NCBI GenBank assembly: GCA_038748365.1
Contig: JBCDIZ010000002.1
Location: 62,001 to 126,000, forward strand
DNA from: Alterisphingorhabdus sp038748365
GTDB lineage: Bacteria; Pseudomonadota; Alphaproteobacteria; Sphingomonadales; Sphingomonadaceae
Reading direction: 5' to 3'
Length of the DNA stretch: 64,000 nt
Under the pieces are notes generated by a model, which saw nothing but the letters and a program-made list of their open reading frames with translations, was not told the origin of the DNA and did no database searches. Shown here one piece after another: positions 17,117-26,309 of the stretch. The position numbers and the translations under genes are program-made. Position 1 is the first letter of the stretch; every line of letters begins with the position of its first letter.

Positions 17117-18570
17117 TGCGTCTCGGTTCCATTTTTTCCGCAGTGCCCGCCACTTTGGCTGATCAGCCGGTGACGGGTTTTGCGATTGACCATCGCAAGG
17201 TTGCTCCAGGCACTGTGTTTGGGGCCTTTCGCGGTGCGCGCTTCAATGGCGAGGACTTTATCGAAGATGCGGTGAAGGCTGGCGCGATAGCGGTTGTTGC
17301 CTCGGCAGAAGCGGCAGTGCCCTCCGCTGCGGCGCATATTGCCGATGTAGAGCCACGCCGCGCCTTTGCCCAGGGGGCTGCACGTTATTTTCGTCCAGTT
17401 CCTTCGACCGTAGCCGCAGTGACCGGCACCAATGGCAAGACCTCAACCGCCGAGATGACCCGTCAGCTCTGGCATATGGCGGGCTATGGCGCGGCGTCGA
17501 TTGGCACGTTGGGCGTTACCACCTCATTCGACCAGAATCGCACCGGCTTGACCACGCCCGATATTGTGACCTTCCTCAATAATATGAGTGGTATGGCGCG
17601 GCAGGGGATCAGTCATGTGATCTTTGAGGCGTCAAGCCATGGCCTGTCGCAATTCCGTACCGAAGGCCTGCCGGTCAAGATCGCCGCCTTCACCAATTTC
17701 AGCCGCGACCATCTTGACTATCATGGCACCATGGAAGCCTATTTCGCGGCCAAGATGCGGCTGTTTGATGAGGTGGTAGATGCAGATGGCACCGCCGTCA
17801 TCTGGGCCGATGATCCCAAATCGCTCGAAGTGCAGGAGCGTTGCGAGGCGCGCGGTCTGAACACACTGACTGTGGGTGAGGCGGGCGACGATATCGTGCT
17901 GGTCTCGCGCACACCAACGCCTCTGGGTCAGGTCTTGATGGTCGAGCATGAAAGCAAAACCTATCGCATCGCGCTGCCGCTGATCGGCGCGTATCAGGCT
18001 GCCAATGCGCTCACCTCTGCAGGCATAGCGATCGCTGCGGGCGGTGAAGCGGATCAGGTCTTTGACCATGTTGCTCGTCTGCAGCCGGTGCGTGGACGTC
18101 TTGAGCGGGCAGTCATCGCCAGCAATGGCGCGCCGGTCTATGTTGATTACGCCCATACGCCCGATGCGCTGGCCTCGGCGATATCGGCGTTGCGTCCGCA
18201 CGTCACCGGAAAGTTGATCTGCGTTTTTGGCGCAGGTGGTGATCGCGACAGCGGCAAGCGCCCCGAAATGGGTAAAATCGCGCAGGCCCATGCCGATCAT
18301 GTGATCGTGACCGATGATAATCCACGCGGCGAAGACCCGGCAGCGATCCGTGCCGACATCTTGGTGGCAGCTTCGGGTGCTGAAGATATTGGCGACCGCC
18401 GCTCAGCCATCGCCCACGCCCTCGCCATGGCAGGTTCGGACGATATCGTCCTGCTCGCAGGCAAGGGCCATGAACAGGGCCAGATTATCGGCCGCGGTGA
18501 GGATGAGCGGGTGCTGCCCTTTGATGATGTCGAGGTTGCACGGCAGGTGGCCGGGGAGGCGGTGGCATGA
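17116..18570 (+). CDS. murE: UDP-MurNAc-tripeptide synthetase MurE (meso-DAP adding)
   Basis: A 484-residue Mur ligase that adds the third residue to UDP-MurNAc-L-Ala-D-Glu. The ATP loop is TGTNGKTSTAEM, and DDNPRGEDP carries the DNPR motif that marks meso-diaminopimelate specificity, as expected of a Gram-negative. The carbamylated-lysine region and the NFSRDHLDYHGTMEAYFAAK block are present. I choose ATG 17116, whose TGATG overlap with the ftsI stop matches the operon's pattern, over a start eight codons upstream. Confidence 0.97.
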   Translation: MRLGSIFSAVPATLADQPVTGFAIDHRKVAPGTVFGAFRGARFNGEDFIEDAVKAGAIAVVASAEAAVPSAAAHIADVEPRRAFAQGAARYFRPVPSTVAAVTGTNGKTSTAEMTRQLWHMAGYGAASIGTLGVTTSFDQNRTGLTTPDIVTFLNNMSGMARQGISHVIFEASSHGLSQFRTEGLPVKIAAFTNFSRDHLDYHGTMEAYFAAKMRLFDEVVDADGTAVIWADDPKSLEVQERCEARGLNTLTVGEAGDDIVLVSRTPTPLGQVLMVEHESKTYRIALPLIGAYQAANALTSAGIAIAAGGEADQVFDHVARLQPVRGRLERAVIASNGAPVYVDYAHTPDALASAISALRPHVTGKLICVFGAGGDRDSGKRPEMGKIAQAHADHVIVTDDNPRGEDPAAIRADILVAASGAEDIGDRRSAIAHALAMAGSDDIVLLAGKGHEQGQIIGRGEDERVLPFDDVEVARQVAGEAVA

Positions 18571-19961
18571 GCACCATCTGGACTGCCGCAAAAATCGCCG
18601 AAGCAACCGGCGGCACAGCGCGTGGCGACTTCGCTATTTCCGGCGTCGCCTTTGACTCACGTGAAGTTGGCCCCGGCGATCTGTTTATCGCGATGCGCGG
18701 CGAACAGGCCGATGGCCATGCCTATATTGATGGCGCGCTGAAAAATGGCGCGGCGGGCGTAATCAGTGAAAAACCGCTGGACGATGCGCCGCATGTGCTG
18801 GTTGAGGACAGCTTTGCCGCATTAAATGCGCTTGGCCATGCCGCCCGTGCGCGCACCAATGCAACCATTATCGGTGTGACCGGATCGGCGGGCAAAACCG
18901 GCACCAAGGAAGCGCTTTATCTCTCACTCAGCCGTGCTCCGGCGCGCAGTGCGCATCGTTCGGTTAAAAGCTATAACAACCATGTCGGCGTGCCGCTCAG
19001 CCTCGCACGGATGGACCCGGCAGTGGATTATGGCGTGTTTGAAATGGGTATGAACCACGCTGCGGAACTCAGTGCGCTTACCCAGATTGTCCGCCCGCAT
19101 ATCGCGATCATCACCACCATCGGCCCGGCGCATATCGAGAATTTCGACGATGAGAGCGGCATTGCCCATGCCAAGGCGGAGATTTTCGAGGGTCTGGAAC
19201 CCGATGGCACTGCGATTATCCCGATTGATAACCTGCATTATCCGATATTGCGCGCCAAAGCAGAAACCTGCGCCAGCCATATTCTGACCTTTGGTAGTCA
19301 TGAAGACGCCGATATCCGGCTGATCGATGCTGTCCCGGCCATGGAAGGCGGCACATTGGTGACGGCGCGGATGCTGGATCGGATGCTGGTCTACCGCGTC
19401 GCCGAGCAGGGCGAGCATTGGGTGATGAACTCGTTGGCGGTCATGGCCGCTGTGCATGCCGCTGGCGGTGACCTCGCGCTGGCCGGGTTGGCGATGTCCG
19501 AACTGCCGGGTCTGGCCGGGCGCGGTGCCACGCATGATCTGTCACTGGAGGGTGGTGCCAAAGTCCATCTGATCGACGAGAGCTACAACGCCAACCCCGC
19601 CTCCATGGCGGTGACGCTCAAGACATTCTCCGAAAATGCGACCGGCAGAAAGGTCGCAGTTCTCGGCGCGATGAAGGAGTTGGGGGATCGCAGCGAGCAT
19701 TATCATGCTGAGCTGGTCCACCCGATTGTAGCCGCCGAGGTCGACCATTGCATATTGGTCGGTGAAGAGTTGCAAATTCTGGGTAAAAGGCTCGCAGAAG
19801 CGGTTGAGTATCAGGGCGGTTTCGACCATGTGGCCGATGCGTCTGCAGCGCTTGATCAGCTCCGGGCCATTATGGCTGATGGCGATACCGTTCTGGTCAA
19901 GGGTTCCAACAGTGTCAATCTGGGGTCGGTGGTCCGGGCGCTCACCGACGGGGAAACATAA
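18567..19961 (+). CDS. murF: UDP-MurNAc-tripeptide:D-Ala-D-Ala ligase MurF
   Basis: A 464-residue Mur ligase that completes the UDP-MurNAc pentapeptide. ATP loop GVTGSAGKTGTKEAL, then SYNNHVGVPLSLARM and FEMGMNHAAELSALT, both typical of MurF; the C-terminal domain carries LIDESYNANPASMAVTLKT. Overlaps murE by four bases (ATGA) and mraY by one. Confidence 0.97.
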   Translation: MSTIWTAAKIAEATGGTARGDFAISGVAFDSREVGPGDLFIAMRGEQADGHAYIDGALKNGAAGVISEKPLDDAPHVLVEDSFAALNALGHAARARTNATIIGVTGSAGKTGTKEALYLSLSRAPARSAHRSVKSYNNHVGVPLSLARMDPAVDYGVFEMGMNHAAELSALTQIVRPHIAIITTIGPAHIENFDDESGIAHAKAEIFEGLEPDGTAIIPIDNLHYPILRAKAETCASHILTFGSHEDADIRLIDAVPAMEGGTLVTARMLDRMLVYRVAEQGEHWVMNSLAVMAAVHAAGGDLALAGLAMSELPGLAGRGATHDLSLEGGAKVHLIDESYNANPASMAVTLKTFSENATGRKVAVLGAMKELGDRSEHYHAELVHPIVAAEVDHCILVGEELQILGKRLAEAVEYQGGFDHVADASAALDQLRAIMADGDTVLVKGSNSVNLGSVVRALTDGET

Positions 19962-21031
19962 TGCTCCTGCTTCTCGCCGAAATGATGGGCTTTGAGGGCG
20001 CCTTCAACCTGATCCGCTATCTCAGCTTCCGCTCGGGCGCTGCGATTGTCACCGCGCTGTTTATCGGCATGGCGATCGGGCCGCGTTTCATCATGATGCT
20101 GCGGATGCGTCAGGGCAAGGGGCAGCCGATCCGGGAGGACGGGCCGCAAAGCCATCTCGCCAAGCGCGGCACGCCGACCATGGGCGGGCTGATGATCCTG
20201 ATCTCGCTAACGATCTCGCTGCTGATCTGGATGGATCTCAGCAACGTCTTTGTTTGGGCCTGTTTGTTCGTCACGCTCGGCTTTGGCACCATCGGTTTCC
20301 TCGATGATTATGACAAGGTGCGCAAGGCCAGCCATAAGGGTGTATCGGGTAAGGTACGGCTCTTGGCTGAATTTGCGGTTGCGGGCGGCGCAAGCTGGCT
20401 GATCCTCAACCAGACCGGCACCTTTCTCTATGTCCCGTTTTTCAGCAATCTCGCCTTTGAGCTAGGGCTGTTCTACTATCCGTTCGCCGCCTTTGTGATT
20501 GTCGGCGCGGGCAATGCGGTTAACTTGACCGATGGTCTTGATGGCCTGGCGACCATGCCGGTGATCATCGCCAGCGCGACCTTCCTGCTGATCGTCTATC
20601 TCGTCGGCAACAGCATATTCTCCGGCTATCTCGGTATTCCGCATGTCGAGGGGGTAGGCGAACTGGCGATTTTCTGTGGTGCGGTAATCGGTGCGTGCCT
20701 GGCCTTCCTCTGGTTCAATGCGCCTCCTGCAGCGGTGTTTATGGGTGATACCGGCTCATTGGCGCTCGGCGGCGCGCTAGGAGCGATTGCGGTCGCTTCA
20801 CATCATGAGATTGTGTTGGCTATCGTCGGCGGCTTGTTCGTGATGGAAGCCTTGTCGGTCATCATTCAGGTGTTCTTCTTCAAGCGCACCGGCCGCCGCG
20901 TATTCCGCATGGCGCCGATCCATCACCATTTTGAACAGCTTGGCTGGCCGGAATCCACTGTGGTGGTCCGTTTCTGGATCATCTCCTTCGTGCTGGCACT
21001 GGCAGGATTGGCGACGCTGAAACTGAGATGA
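19961..21031 (+). CDS. mraY: Phospho-MurNAc-pentapeptide transferase MraY
   Basis: A 356-residue inner-membrane enzyme with about ten helices that transfers phospho-MurNAc-pentapeptide to undecaprenyl phosphate, making lipid I. Catalytic aspartate motifs are FLDDYDKVRK, NAVNLTDGLDGLA and FMGDTGSLALGG; the histidine loop reads PIHHHFEQLGWPE. Starts with a TAATG overlap at the murF stop and shares ATGA with murD. Confidence 0.98.
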   Translation: MLLLLAEMMGFEGAFNLIRYLSFRSGAAIVTALFIGMAIGPRFIMMLRMRQGKGQPIREDGPQSHLAKRGTPTMGGLMILISLTISLLIWMDLSNVFVWACLFVTLGFGTIGFLDDYDKVRKASHKGVSGKVRLLAEFAVAGGASWLILNQTGTFLYVPFFSNLAFELGLFYYPFAAFVIVGAGNAVNLTDGLDGLATMPVIIASATFLLIVYLVGNSIFSGYLGIPHVEGVGELAIFCGAVIGACLAFLWFNAPPAAVFMGDTGSLALGGALGAIAVASHHEIVLAIVGGLFVMEALSVIIQVFFFKRTGRRVFRMAPIHHHFEQLGWPESTVVVRFWIISFVLALAGLATLKLR

Positions 21032-22341
21032 TTACCGCGCGCGCCTTTGACCAGAAACGCTATGCCGTGCTTGGCCTTGCCCGCTCTGGCAAAGCTGTTG
21101 TCGAGGCGCTGGTCGCTTCCGGCGCGCACGTGCTCGCCTGGGACAATAGGGAGGCTGCGCGTGATGGTTTGCCTGAGGAAGTAGAGCTGGACGATCCGCT
21201 GGTTGTAGATTTGACCGGCTATGATGGTATTGTCGTCTCACCCGGTGTGCCGATTAATCGTCATCCTATCGCTGACAGGGCGCGTGCTTTTGATCTACCG
21301 CTGATCGGCGATATTGAGCTGTTCGCCATGGCGCGAAGTGAATTGCCGGAACATAAGGTGGTTGGCATTACCGGCACCAATGGCAAATCGACCACCACGG
21401 CACTGGTGCACCATATGCTGAAAGGGATGGGCTATAGCAGTTTGATGGGCGGCAATATCGGTCTGCCGATTATGAGCCAGATGCCATTGCAGCCCAATGC
21501 CCAAGGCCCAGGGGTTTATGTGCTGGAGCTATCGAGTTTCCAGATTGACCTGACTTACTCGCTGGCGTGCAACGTTGTGGTGTTGCTTAACATCACTCCT
21601 GACCATCTCGATCGTTATGCCGATTACCCCGCTTATGCTGCTGCCAAAGCGCGATTGTTCACCATGCAAAAGGCCGGGCAGGCTGCGGTGGTTAATCGCG
21701 AGACCGAGAAGGAATTCACCGTTCTAGGCAGTCGCGATGATCTGAATGTGCAGTTTCTCGATGAAGTCGCAGTAACAGGGCAGGCGGAATGGCCTGCACT
21801 GGCCGGACCGCATAACCGCGAAAACGCTGCTGCTGCACTGGGCGTTGCCGCAGGGCTAGGGCTTGATCCAGCAGAAGCCGCAAACAGCTTCGCCAGTTTT
21901 GGCGGATTGTCGCACCGCATGGAAGTCATCACCCAGCATCAGGGTGTTGCCTATGTCAATGACAGCAAGGCCACCAATCCGGCGGCGACTGCTCCGGCGC
22001 TCGCGGCTTATCGCAATATCCACTGGATTGCCGGTGGTCTGGCCAAGCAAAAGGGGCTGGACGAGTGCACGCCCTATTTCGACCGGATCAAACATGCCTA
22101 TACCATTGGCGAGGCAGGGCCAGATTATGCCGAACTGCTCGGCGCGCATATGCCAGTAAGCAAATCGGAGATGCTGTGCACCGCAGTGCGTGACGCCTTC
22201 CAAACGGCTGTGCCGGGTGATGTCGTCCTGCTGTCTCCCGCCTGCGCCTCGTTCGACCAGTTTCGCGATTTTGAGGCACGCGGGGACTGTTTCCGCGACA
22301 TGGTGGAAAAACTGATTGCCGATGAGGGAGGCGGGTTGTGA
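21028..22341 (+). CDS. murD: UDP-MurNAc-L-Ala:D-Glu ligase MurD
   Basis: A 437-residue Mur ligase adding D-glutamate to UDP-MurNAc-L-Ala. The N-terminal UDP-binding fold has VLGLARSGKAVVEAL, the ATP loop is GITGTNGKSTTTALV, and LNITPDHLDRYADYPAYAAAK plus NDSKATNPAAT are MurD signatures. The C-terminal part ends LLSPACASFDQFRDFEARG. Overlaps mraY (ATGA) and ftsW (GTGA). Confidence 0.97.
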   Translation: MITARAFDQKRYAVLGLARSGKAVVEALVASGAHVLAWDNREAARDGLPEEVELDDPLVVDLTGYDGIVVSPGVPINRHPIADRARAFDLPLIGDIELFAMARSELPEHKVVGITGTNGKSTTTALVHHMLKGMGYSSLMGGNIGLPIMSQMPLQPNAQGPGVYVLELSSFQIDLTYSLACNVVVLLNITPDHLDRYADYPAYAAAKARLFTMQKAGQAAVVNRETEKEFTVLGSRDDLNVQFLDEVAVTGQAEWPALAGPHNRENAAAALGVAAGLGLDPAEAANSFASFGGLSHRMEVITQHQGVAYVNDSKATNPAATAPALAAYRNIHWIAGGLAKQKGLDECTPYFDRIKHAYTIGEAGPDYAELLGAHMPVSKSEMLCTAVRDAFQTAVPGDVVLLSPACASFDQFRDFEARGDCFRDMVEKLIADEGGGL

Positions 22342-23576
22342 CCGATAATGTCATGAACGAGAATGAAGCATCGGTCGCTGATGCACCTGCCATTGTCGCA
22401 CGTGGCATCTCCAAGCGTTTCAAGAGCCGCATGGGCCGTTCGGACAAGTCGCAGCTTGCCATCTGGTTCTGGGAACTGGATCGGGTTACGCTGACGCTGA
22501 TCGGCGTTTTGATGGCAATTGGGCTGATCGCTGTAGCGGCCGCTTCACCCGCAACAGCGGCACGGCTGTCGACGGCGAGTGTCACGCTCGATCCGCTCTA
22601 TTTCTTCTATCGCCAGTTGCGTTGGCTTGCCGTAGGCGTGCCGGGCATGATTATCATTTCCATGCTGCCCAAAACCCAGGCGCGGCGATTGGCAATTGCC
22701 GCGGCGCTGTTCTTCGGTCTGCTGCTGATGCTGGTGCCGATATTGGGTGAAACCAAAAACGGTGCGCAACGCTGGATCGGCTATGGTTTGACGATTCAGC
22801 CTTCGGAGTTTCTAAAGCCCGCCTTTGCGGTGACTGTCGCTTGGATCTTGTCGCTCAAAGCACGCGATCCCGATCTGCCGGTTCTCGGCCTTACCTTTGG
22901 CCTTACCTGCGCTATCGGCGTCTTCCTGATGATGCAGCCTAATCTCGGTGCGACGATCATTTTCTTCGGCATCTGGTTTGTGCTGGCGTTGCTTGCCGGA
23001 CTGTCATTCCAGATTATCGCCGCATCGATTGTAGCCGGTATTGGTGGCCTGACCACCGCCTATCTTTTCTACCCGGTGGCGACGCAGCGGATTAATGCAT
23101 GGCTATTTGGCGGTGACCAGTTCGATCAGGTCAGCCTTGCCCATAATACGCTCACAAGCAGCGGTTTTATCGGTGTCGGGCCAGGGCTGGGCACAGCGAA
23201 ATTCCGCCTGCCCGAGGCGCATACCGATTATATCTTCTCGGTGATTGGAGAGGAATTTGGTCTGCTGGCCTGTGCCGCGATTGCGATATTCTATCTGGTG
23301 TTTATGGGCCGAGTGCTGTTGCGGTTGCAGGAGGAGAAGAACCTGTTCCTCACCTTGGCAGTCAGCGGATTGGCGACCCAGATTGTCGGCCAAGCGATGA
23401 TCAACATCGCGGTTAATCTTCAGCTTTTCCCGTCCAAGGGGATGACCCTGCCGTTTATCAGCTATGGCGGATCATCCATGCTGGCATTGTGTTTTGCTGC
23501 TGGTTTGCTGCTCGCCTTGAGCCGCAGAAACCCCTATCTTGACCGCTCCTCATTTGACAGGAGTTGGCAGCAGTGA
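22338..23576 (+). CDS. ftsW: Septal peptidoglycan glycosyltransferase FtsW
   Basis: A 412-residue SEDS-family polymerase with about ten membrane helices that builds septal glycan with FtsI. Seen: PILGETKNGAQRWIGYG, the IQPSEFLKPAF motif with its glutamate, MMQPNLGATIIF, and LPFISYGGSSMLALCFA near the end. An N-terminal cytosolic extension of roughly 45 residues precedes the first helix. Start is GTG 22338, overlapping the murD stop. Confidence 0.97.
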   Translation: MTDNVMNENEASVADAPAIVARGISKRFKSRMGRSDKSQLAIWFWELDRVTLTLIGVLMAIGLIAVAAASPATAARLSTASVTLDPLYFFYRQLRWLAVGVPGMIIISMLPKTQARRLAIAAALFFGLLLMLVPILGETKNGAQRWIGYGLTIQPSEFLKPAFAVTVAWILSLKARDPDLPVLGLTFGLTCAIGVFLMMQPNLGATIIFFGIWFVLALLAGLSFQIIAASIVAGIGGLTTAYLFYPVATQRINAWLFGGDQFDQVSLAHNTLTSSGFIGVGPGLGTAKFRLPEAHTDYIFSVIGEEFGLLACAAIAIFYLVFMGRVLLRLQEEKNLFLTLAVSGLATQIVGQAMINIAVNLQLFPSKGMTLPFISYGGSSMLALCFAAGLLLALSRRNPYLDRSSFDRSWQQ

Positions 23577-24769
23577 CCCAAGTTTCCCGCCATTATGTTC
23601 TCGCCGCCGGAGGCACGGGCGGTCATATGATCCCCGCCTATTCGCTGGGCGAGGAACTGATGCAGCGCGGCCATCGCGTTGCCTTGCTCACCGATGAGCG
23701 TGGCGCGAAAATTCCGGGTATTTTTGAAGAAGGTCAGGTGCATATCCTGCCGACCGGAAGATTGTCCGGTGGACCGCTTGCTAAGCTGAAGGGCCTGCGC
23801 AGCATCTGGACTGCGCGCAAAATGGCGCTGGAACTGATGAAGACTTTTCAGCCAACAGCGGTTGTCGGCTTTGGCGGCTATCCCGCGCTGCCGACATTGC
23901 TAGCGGCGCACCGCGTCAAGCTGCCAACGATAGTGCATGAGCAGAATGCGGTCTTTGGTCGCGTCAACCGGCTGATGGCGCGCAAGGTCGGGGCGATTGC
24001 CACCGCCTATAAAAAGGTCGAGCGGCTCGATAGCAAATATGCCGATAAGGTGCATGTTGTCGGCAATCCGGTGCGGCAGGCGATCCTCGATATCCGCACC
24101 CAGGATTTTCCGCCTTTCCTTCCTGATGGCATTTTCCGCGTACTGGTGACCGGCGGCAGTCAGGGCGCGAGCATTCTCTCTGATGTGGTGCCCGATGGTC
24201 TGGCGATGCTGCCAACGCATCTGCGCCGCCGTTTGCAGGTGACGCAGCAATGTCGTGAGGAGGATATCGACAAGGTGCGCGAGCGCTATGCCGCGCATGA
24301 GATTCCGGCTGAGCTTGCGACGTATCTCAACGACCTGCCTGATCGCCTTGCCTGGTCACATCTGTTTATCGGTCGCGCCGGTGCATCGACAGTTGCAGAG
24401 CTGACCGTGGCAGGCCGCCCGGCGATATTGGTGCCGCTGCCGATTGCCACCGACAACCACCAGACCTTCAATGTCAAGGACATGGTCGAGGCGGGCGGCG
24501 CGCGCTCGATCCAGCAGCCGCAATTTACCGCCAAGGAATTGGCCAAGCAGATTCAGAAAATGGCGATGGACCCAGCGTCGCTCGAAAATGCGGCGCTGGC
24601 GGCGCATAAATGCGGTTATCCTAATGCTACGCAGGATCTTGCCGATCTGGTCGAAAGCGCTGGCGGTGATCCGCTGACTGATACCATCCGCATCCGCCCC
24701 TCTGAACAGGGCCTCGCCACTGCCAAGGAATCGCTGGCGCGCACCAGCGACCAGAAAGAGAGCGTCTGA
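23573..24769 (+). CDS. murG: UDP-GlcNAc:lipid I transferase MurG
   Basis: A 398-residue GT28 glycosyltransferase that adds GlcNAc to lipid I at the inner membrane's cytoplasmic face, giving lipid II. The glycine loop AAGGTGGHMIPAYSL opens the protein, GFGGYPALP and HEQNAVFGRVNRLM follow, and the UDP-GlcNAc site includes LVTGGSQGASILSD and LFIGRAGASTVAEL. GTG 23573 sits a good distance after CAGGAG and overlaps the ftsW stop; a TTG nine bases earlier is too close to that ribosome site. The last 40 residues are a hydrophilic extension. Confidence 0.96.
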   Translation: MTQVSRHYVLAAGGTGGHMIPAYSLGEELMQRGHRVALLTDERGAKIPGIFEEGQVHILPTGRLSGGPLAKLKGLRSIWTARKMALELMKTFQPTAVVGFGGYPALPTLLAAHRVKLPTIVHEQNAVFGRVNRLMARKVGAIATAYKKVERLDSKYADKVHVVGNPVRQAILDIRTQDFPPFLPDGIFRVLVTGGSQGASILSDVVPDGLAMLPTHLRRRLQVTQQCREEDIDKVRERYAAHEIPAELATYLNDLPDRLAWSHLFIGRAGASTVAELTVAGRPAILVPLPIATDNHQTFNVKDMVEAGGARSIQQPQFTAKELAKQIQKMAMDPASLENAALAAHKCGYPNATQDLADLVESAGGDPLTDTIRIRPSEQGLATAKESLARTSDQKESV

Positions 24770-26187
24770 TGCCGGGTGTTGGTACCGATATTGGCACCAT
24801 CCACTTTGTCGGCATTGGCGGCATCGGCATGTCTGGCATCGCCGAGGTGATGCACAATCTCGGCTATAATGTGCAGGGTAGCGATATCGCCGAAAGCCCA
24901 ACGGTCGAGCGGCTGCGCGGCAAGGGCATGACGGTACATATTGGCCATGATCCCGAACATGTCGCCGATGCAGCGGTGCTGGTGACCTCGACGGCCGTGC
25001 GGCGTACCAACCCCGAAGTCGCCCATGCACTGGAGCATCGTATCCCGGTGGTGCGTCGGGCTGAAATGCTGGCCGAGCTGATGCGGCTGAAATCCACTAT
25101 CGCCATTGCCGGGACCCATGGCAAGACGACCACCACCTCCATGGTTGCGGCGATGCTTGATGCCGGTGGCATTGATCCGACGGTAATCAATGGCGGGATT
25201 ATCAACCAGTACGGCTCCAATGCGCGACTGGGCGACAGCGACTGGATGGTGGTGGAGGCCGATGAGAGCGATGGTAGCTTCCTGCGGCTCGATGGCACTT
25301 TGGCGGTGGTCACCAATATCGATCCCGAACATCTTGACCATTATGGCAGCTTTGACGCGATCAAATCGGCTTTTGTCGAGTTTATCGAGAATGTGCCGTT
25401 TTATGGCGCCGCGATTTTGTGCATCGATCATCCAGAGGTGCAGGCGCTGCTGCCAAGGGTGAAGGACCGGCGGCTGATCTCCTATGGCTTTTCCGCTCAG
25501 GCCGATATTCGCGGCGATAATGTCACGCCGTTCCCGGGCGGCAATCGCTTTGATGTGGTGGTGCGCGACCGTGATGGCGAGACGCGGACGATTGAAGGTG
25601 TAACCCTGCCGATGCCGGGGCGGCATAATGTGCAGAATGCACTGGCGGCGGTCGCAGTCGGCCTGCAAATGGGCATGAGCGATGAGGCCGTCCGCACCGG
25701 TTTTGACAGCTTTGGCGGCGTCAAGCGGCGCTTTACCCGGGTTGGAACCATCACAGTGGATGGTGGCGAGGCTGCGATTATCGACGATTACGGTCATCAC
25801 CCGGTCGAGATACAGGCGGTGCTATCAGCCGCGCGCGAGGGTGCCAAGGGCCGCGTGATCGCGATATGTCAGCCGCATCGCTATACCCGGCTACGCGATC
25901 ATATGGAGGCGTTTCAGGGCTGTTTTAACGATGCTGATATTGTGCTGGTCACGCCGGTATTCAAAGCCGGTGAAGAGCCGATTGAAGGCGTAGATAGCGA
26001 AGCGCTGGTCGCGGGTCTGAAGCAGCGCGGTCATCGCGAGGCGATGGTGGTTTCAGATGCCGATGATCTCGCTCGGGTTTTGGCCGAGACCGTGCGCGCG
26101 GATGATATGGTTGTGTGTCTGGGCGCGGGCGATATCACCAAATGGGCAGCGGGTTTGGCCGATGCGGTGATGGAGGCGCGCGGATGA
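24769..26187 (+). CDS. murC: UDP-MurNAc:L-Ala ligase MurC
   Basis: A 472-residue Mur ligase that begins the stem peptide by adding L-alanine. It shows FVGIGGIGMSGIAEVMHNLG for UDP binding, ATP loop IAGTHGKTTTTSMVA, VVEADESDGSF, and DDYGHHPVEIQAVL. Overlaps murG by one base. Its stop is overlapped by an ATG (ATGA at 26184) that opens a short repeat-encoded frame leading to murB. Confidence 0.97.
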   Translation: MPGVGTDIGTIHFVGIGGIGMSGIAEVMHNLGYNVQGSDIAESPTVERLRGKGMTVHIGHDPEHVADAAVLVTSTAVRRTNPEVAHALEHRIPVVRRAEMLAELMRLKSTIAIAGTHGKTTTTSMVAAMLDAGGIDPTVINGGIINQYGSNARLGDSDWMVVEADESDGSFLRLDGTLAVVTNIDPEHLDHYGSFDAIKSAFVEFIENVPFYGAAILCIDHPEVQALLPRVKDRRLISYGFSAQADIRGDNVTPFPGGNRFDVVVRDRDGETRTIEGVTLPMPGRHNVQNALAAVAVGLQMGMSDEAVRTGFDSFGGVKRRFTRVGTITVDGGEAAIIDDYGHHPVEIQAVLSAAREGAKGRVIAICQPHRYTRLRDHMEAFQGCFNDADIVLVTPVFKAGEEPIEGVDSEALVAGLKQRGHREAMVVSDADDLARVLAETVRADDMVVCLGAGDITKWAAGLADAVMEARG

Positions 26188-26309
26188 AATACGCTCTTTG
26201 CCTTCAAACCGTTCGCCCTGAGCCTGTCGAAGGGCCGTACTTCACTTCCAAAAAAGGACAGGGCTTCGACAAGCTCAGCCCGAACGGTTTTGGGGGTGTT
26301 TTGATATGA
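26184..26309 (+). CDS. Repeat-encoded coupling ORF between murC and murB (41 aa)
   Basis: An open frame of 41 codons that starts inside the murC stop (ATGA) and ends inside the murB start (ATGA). Most of it is the family A palindromic repeat; the core reads VRPEPVEGPYF, then KKGQGFDKLSPNGF. No independent ribosome site is needed if ribosomes reinitiate at the overlap. It probably has no function as a protein but keeps translation running across the insertion. Two similar frames occur at 27196-27324 and 37985-38104. Confidence 0.55.
   Translation: MKYALCLQTVRPEPVEGPYFTSKKGQGFDKLSPNGFGGVLI
26208..26288. repeat. Palindromic repeat, family A copy 2
   Basis: Begins ACCGTTCGCCCTGAGCCTGT and ends with the near-complement CAAGCTCAGCCCGAACGGT; the arms are split by about 40 bases including GGGCCGTACTTCA. 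It is inserted in the otherwise overlapping murC-murB junction. Confidence 0.88.

Noticed and set aside
24616..25800. 394-codon open frame opposite murG/murC
   Set aside because: Rich in His, Arg and Gln with no recognisable domain; it mirrors the codon pattern of the real murC gene.
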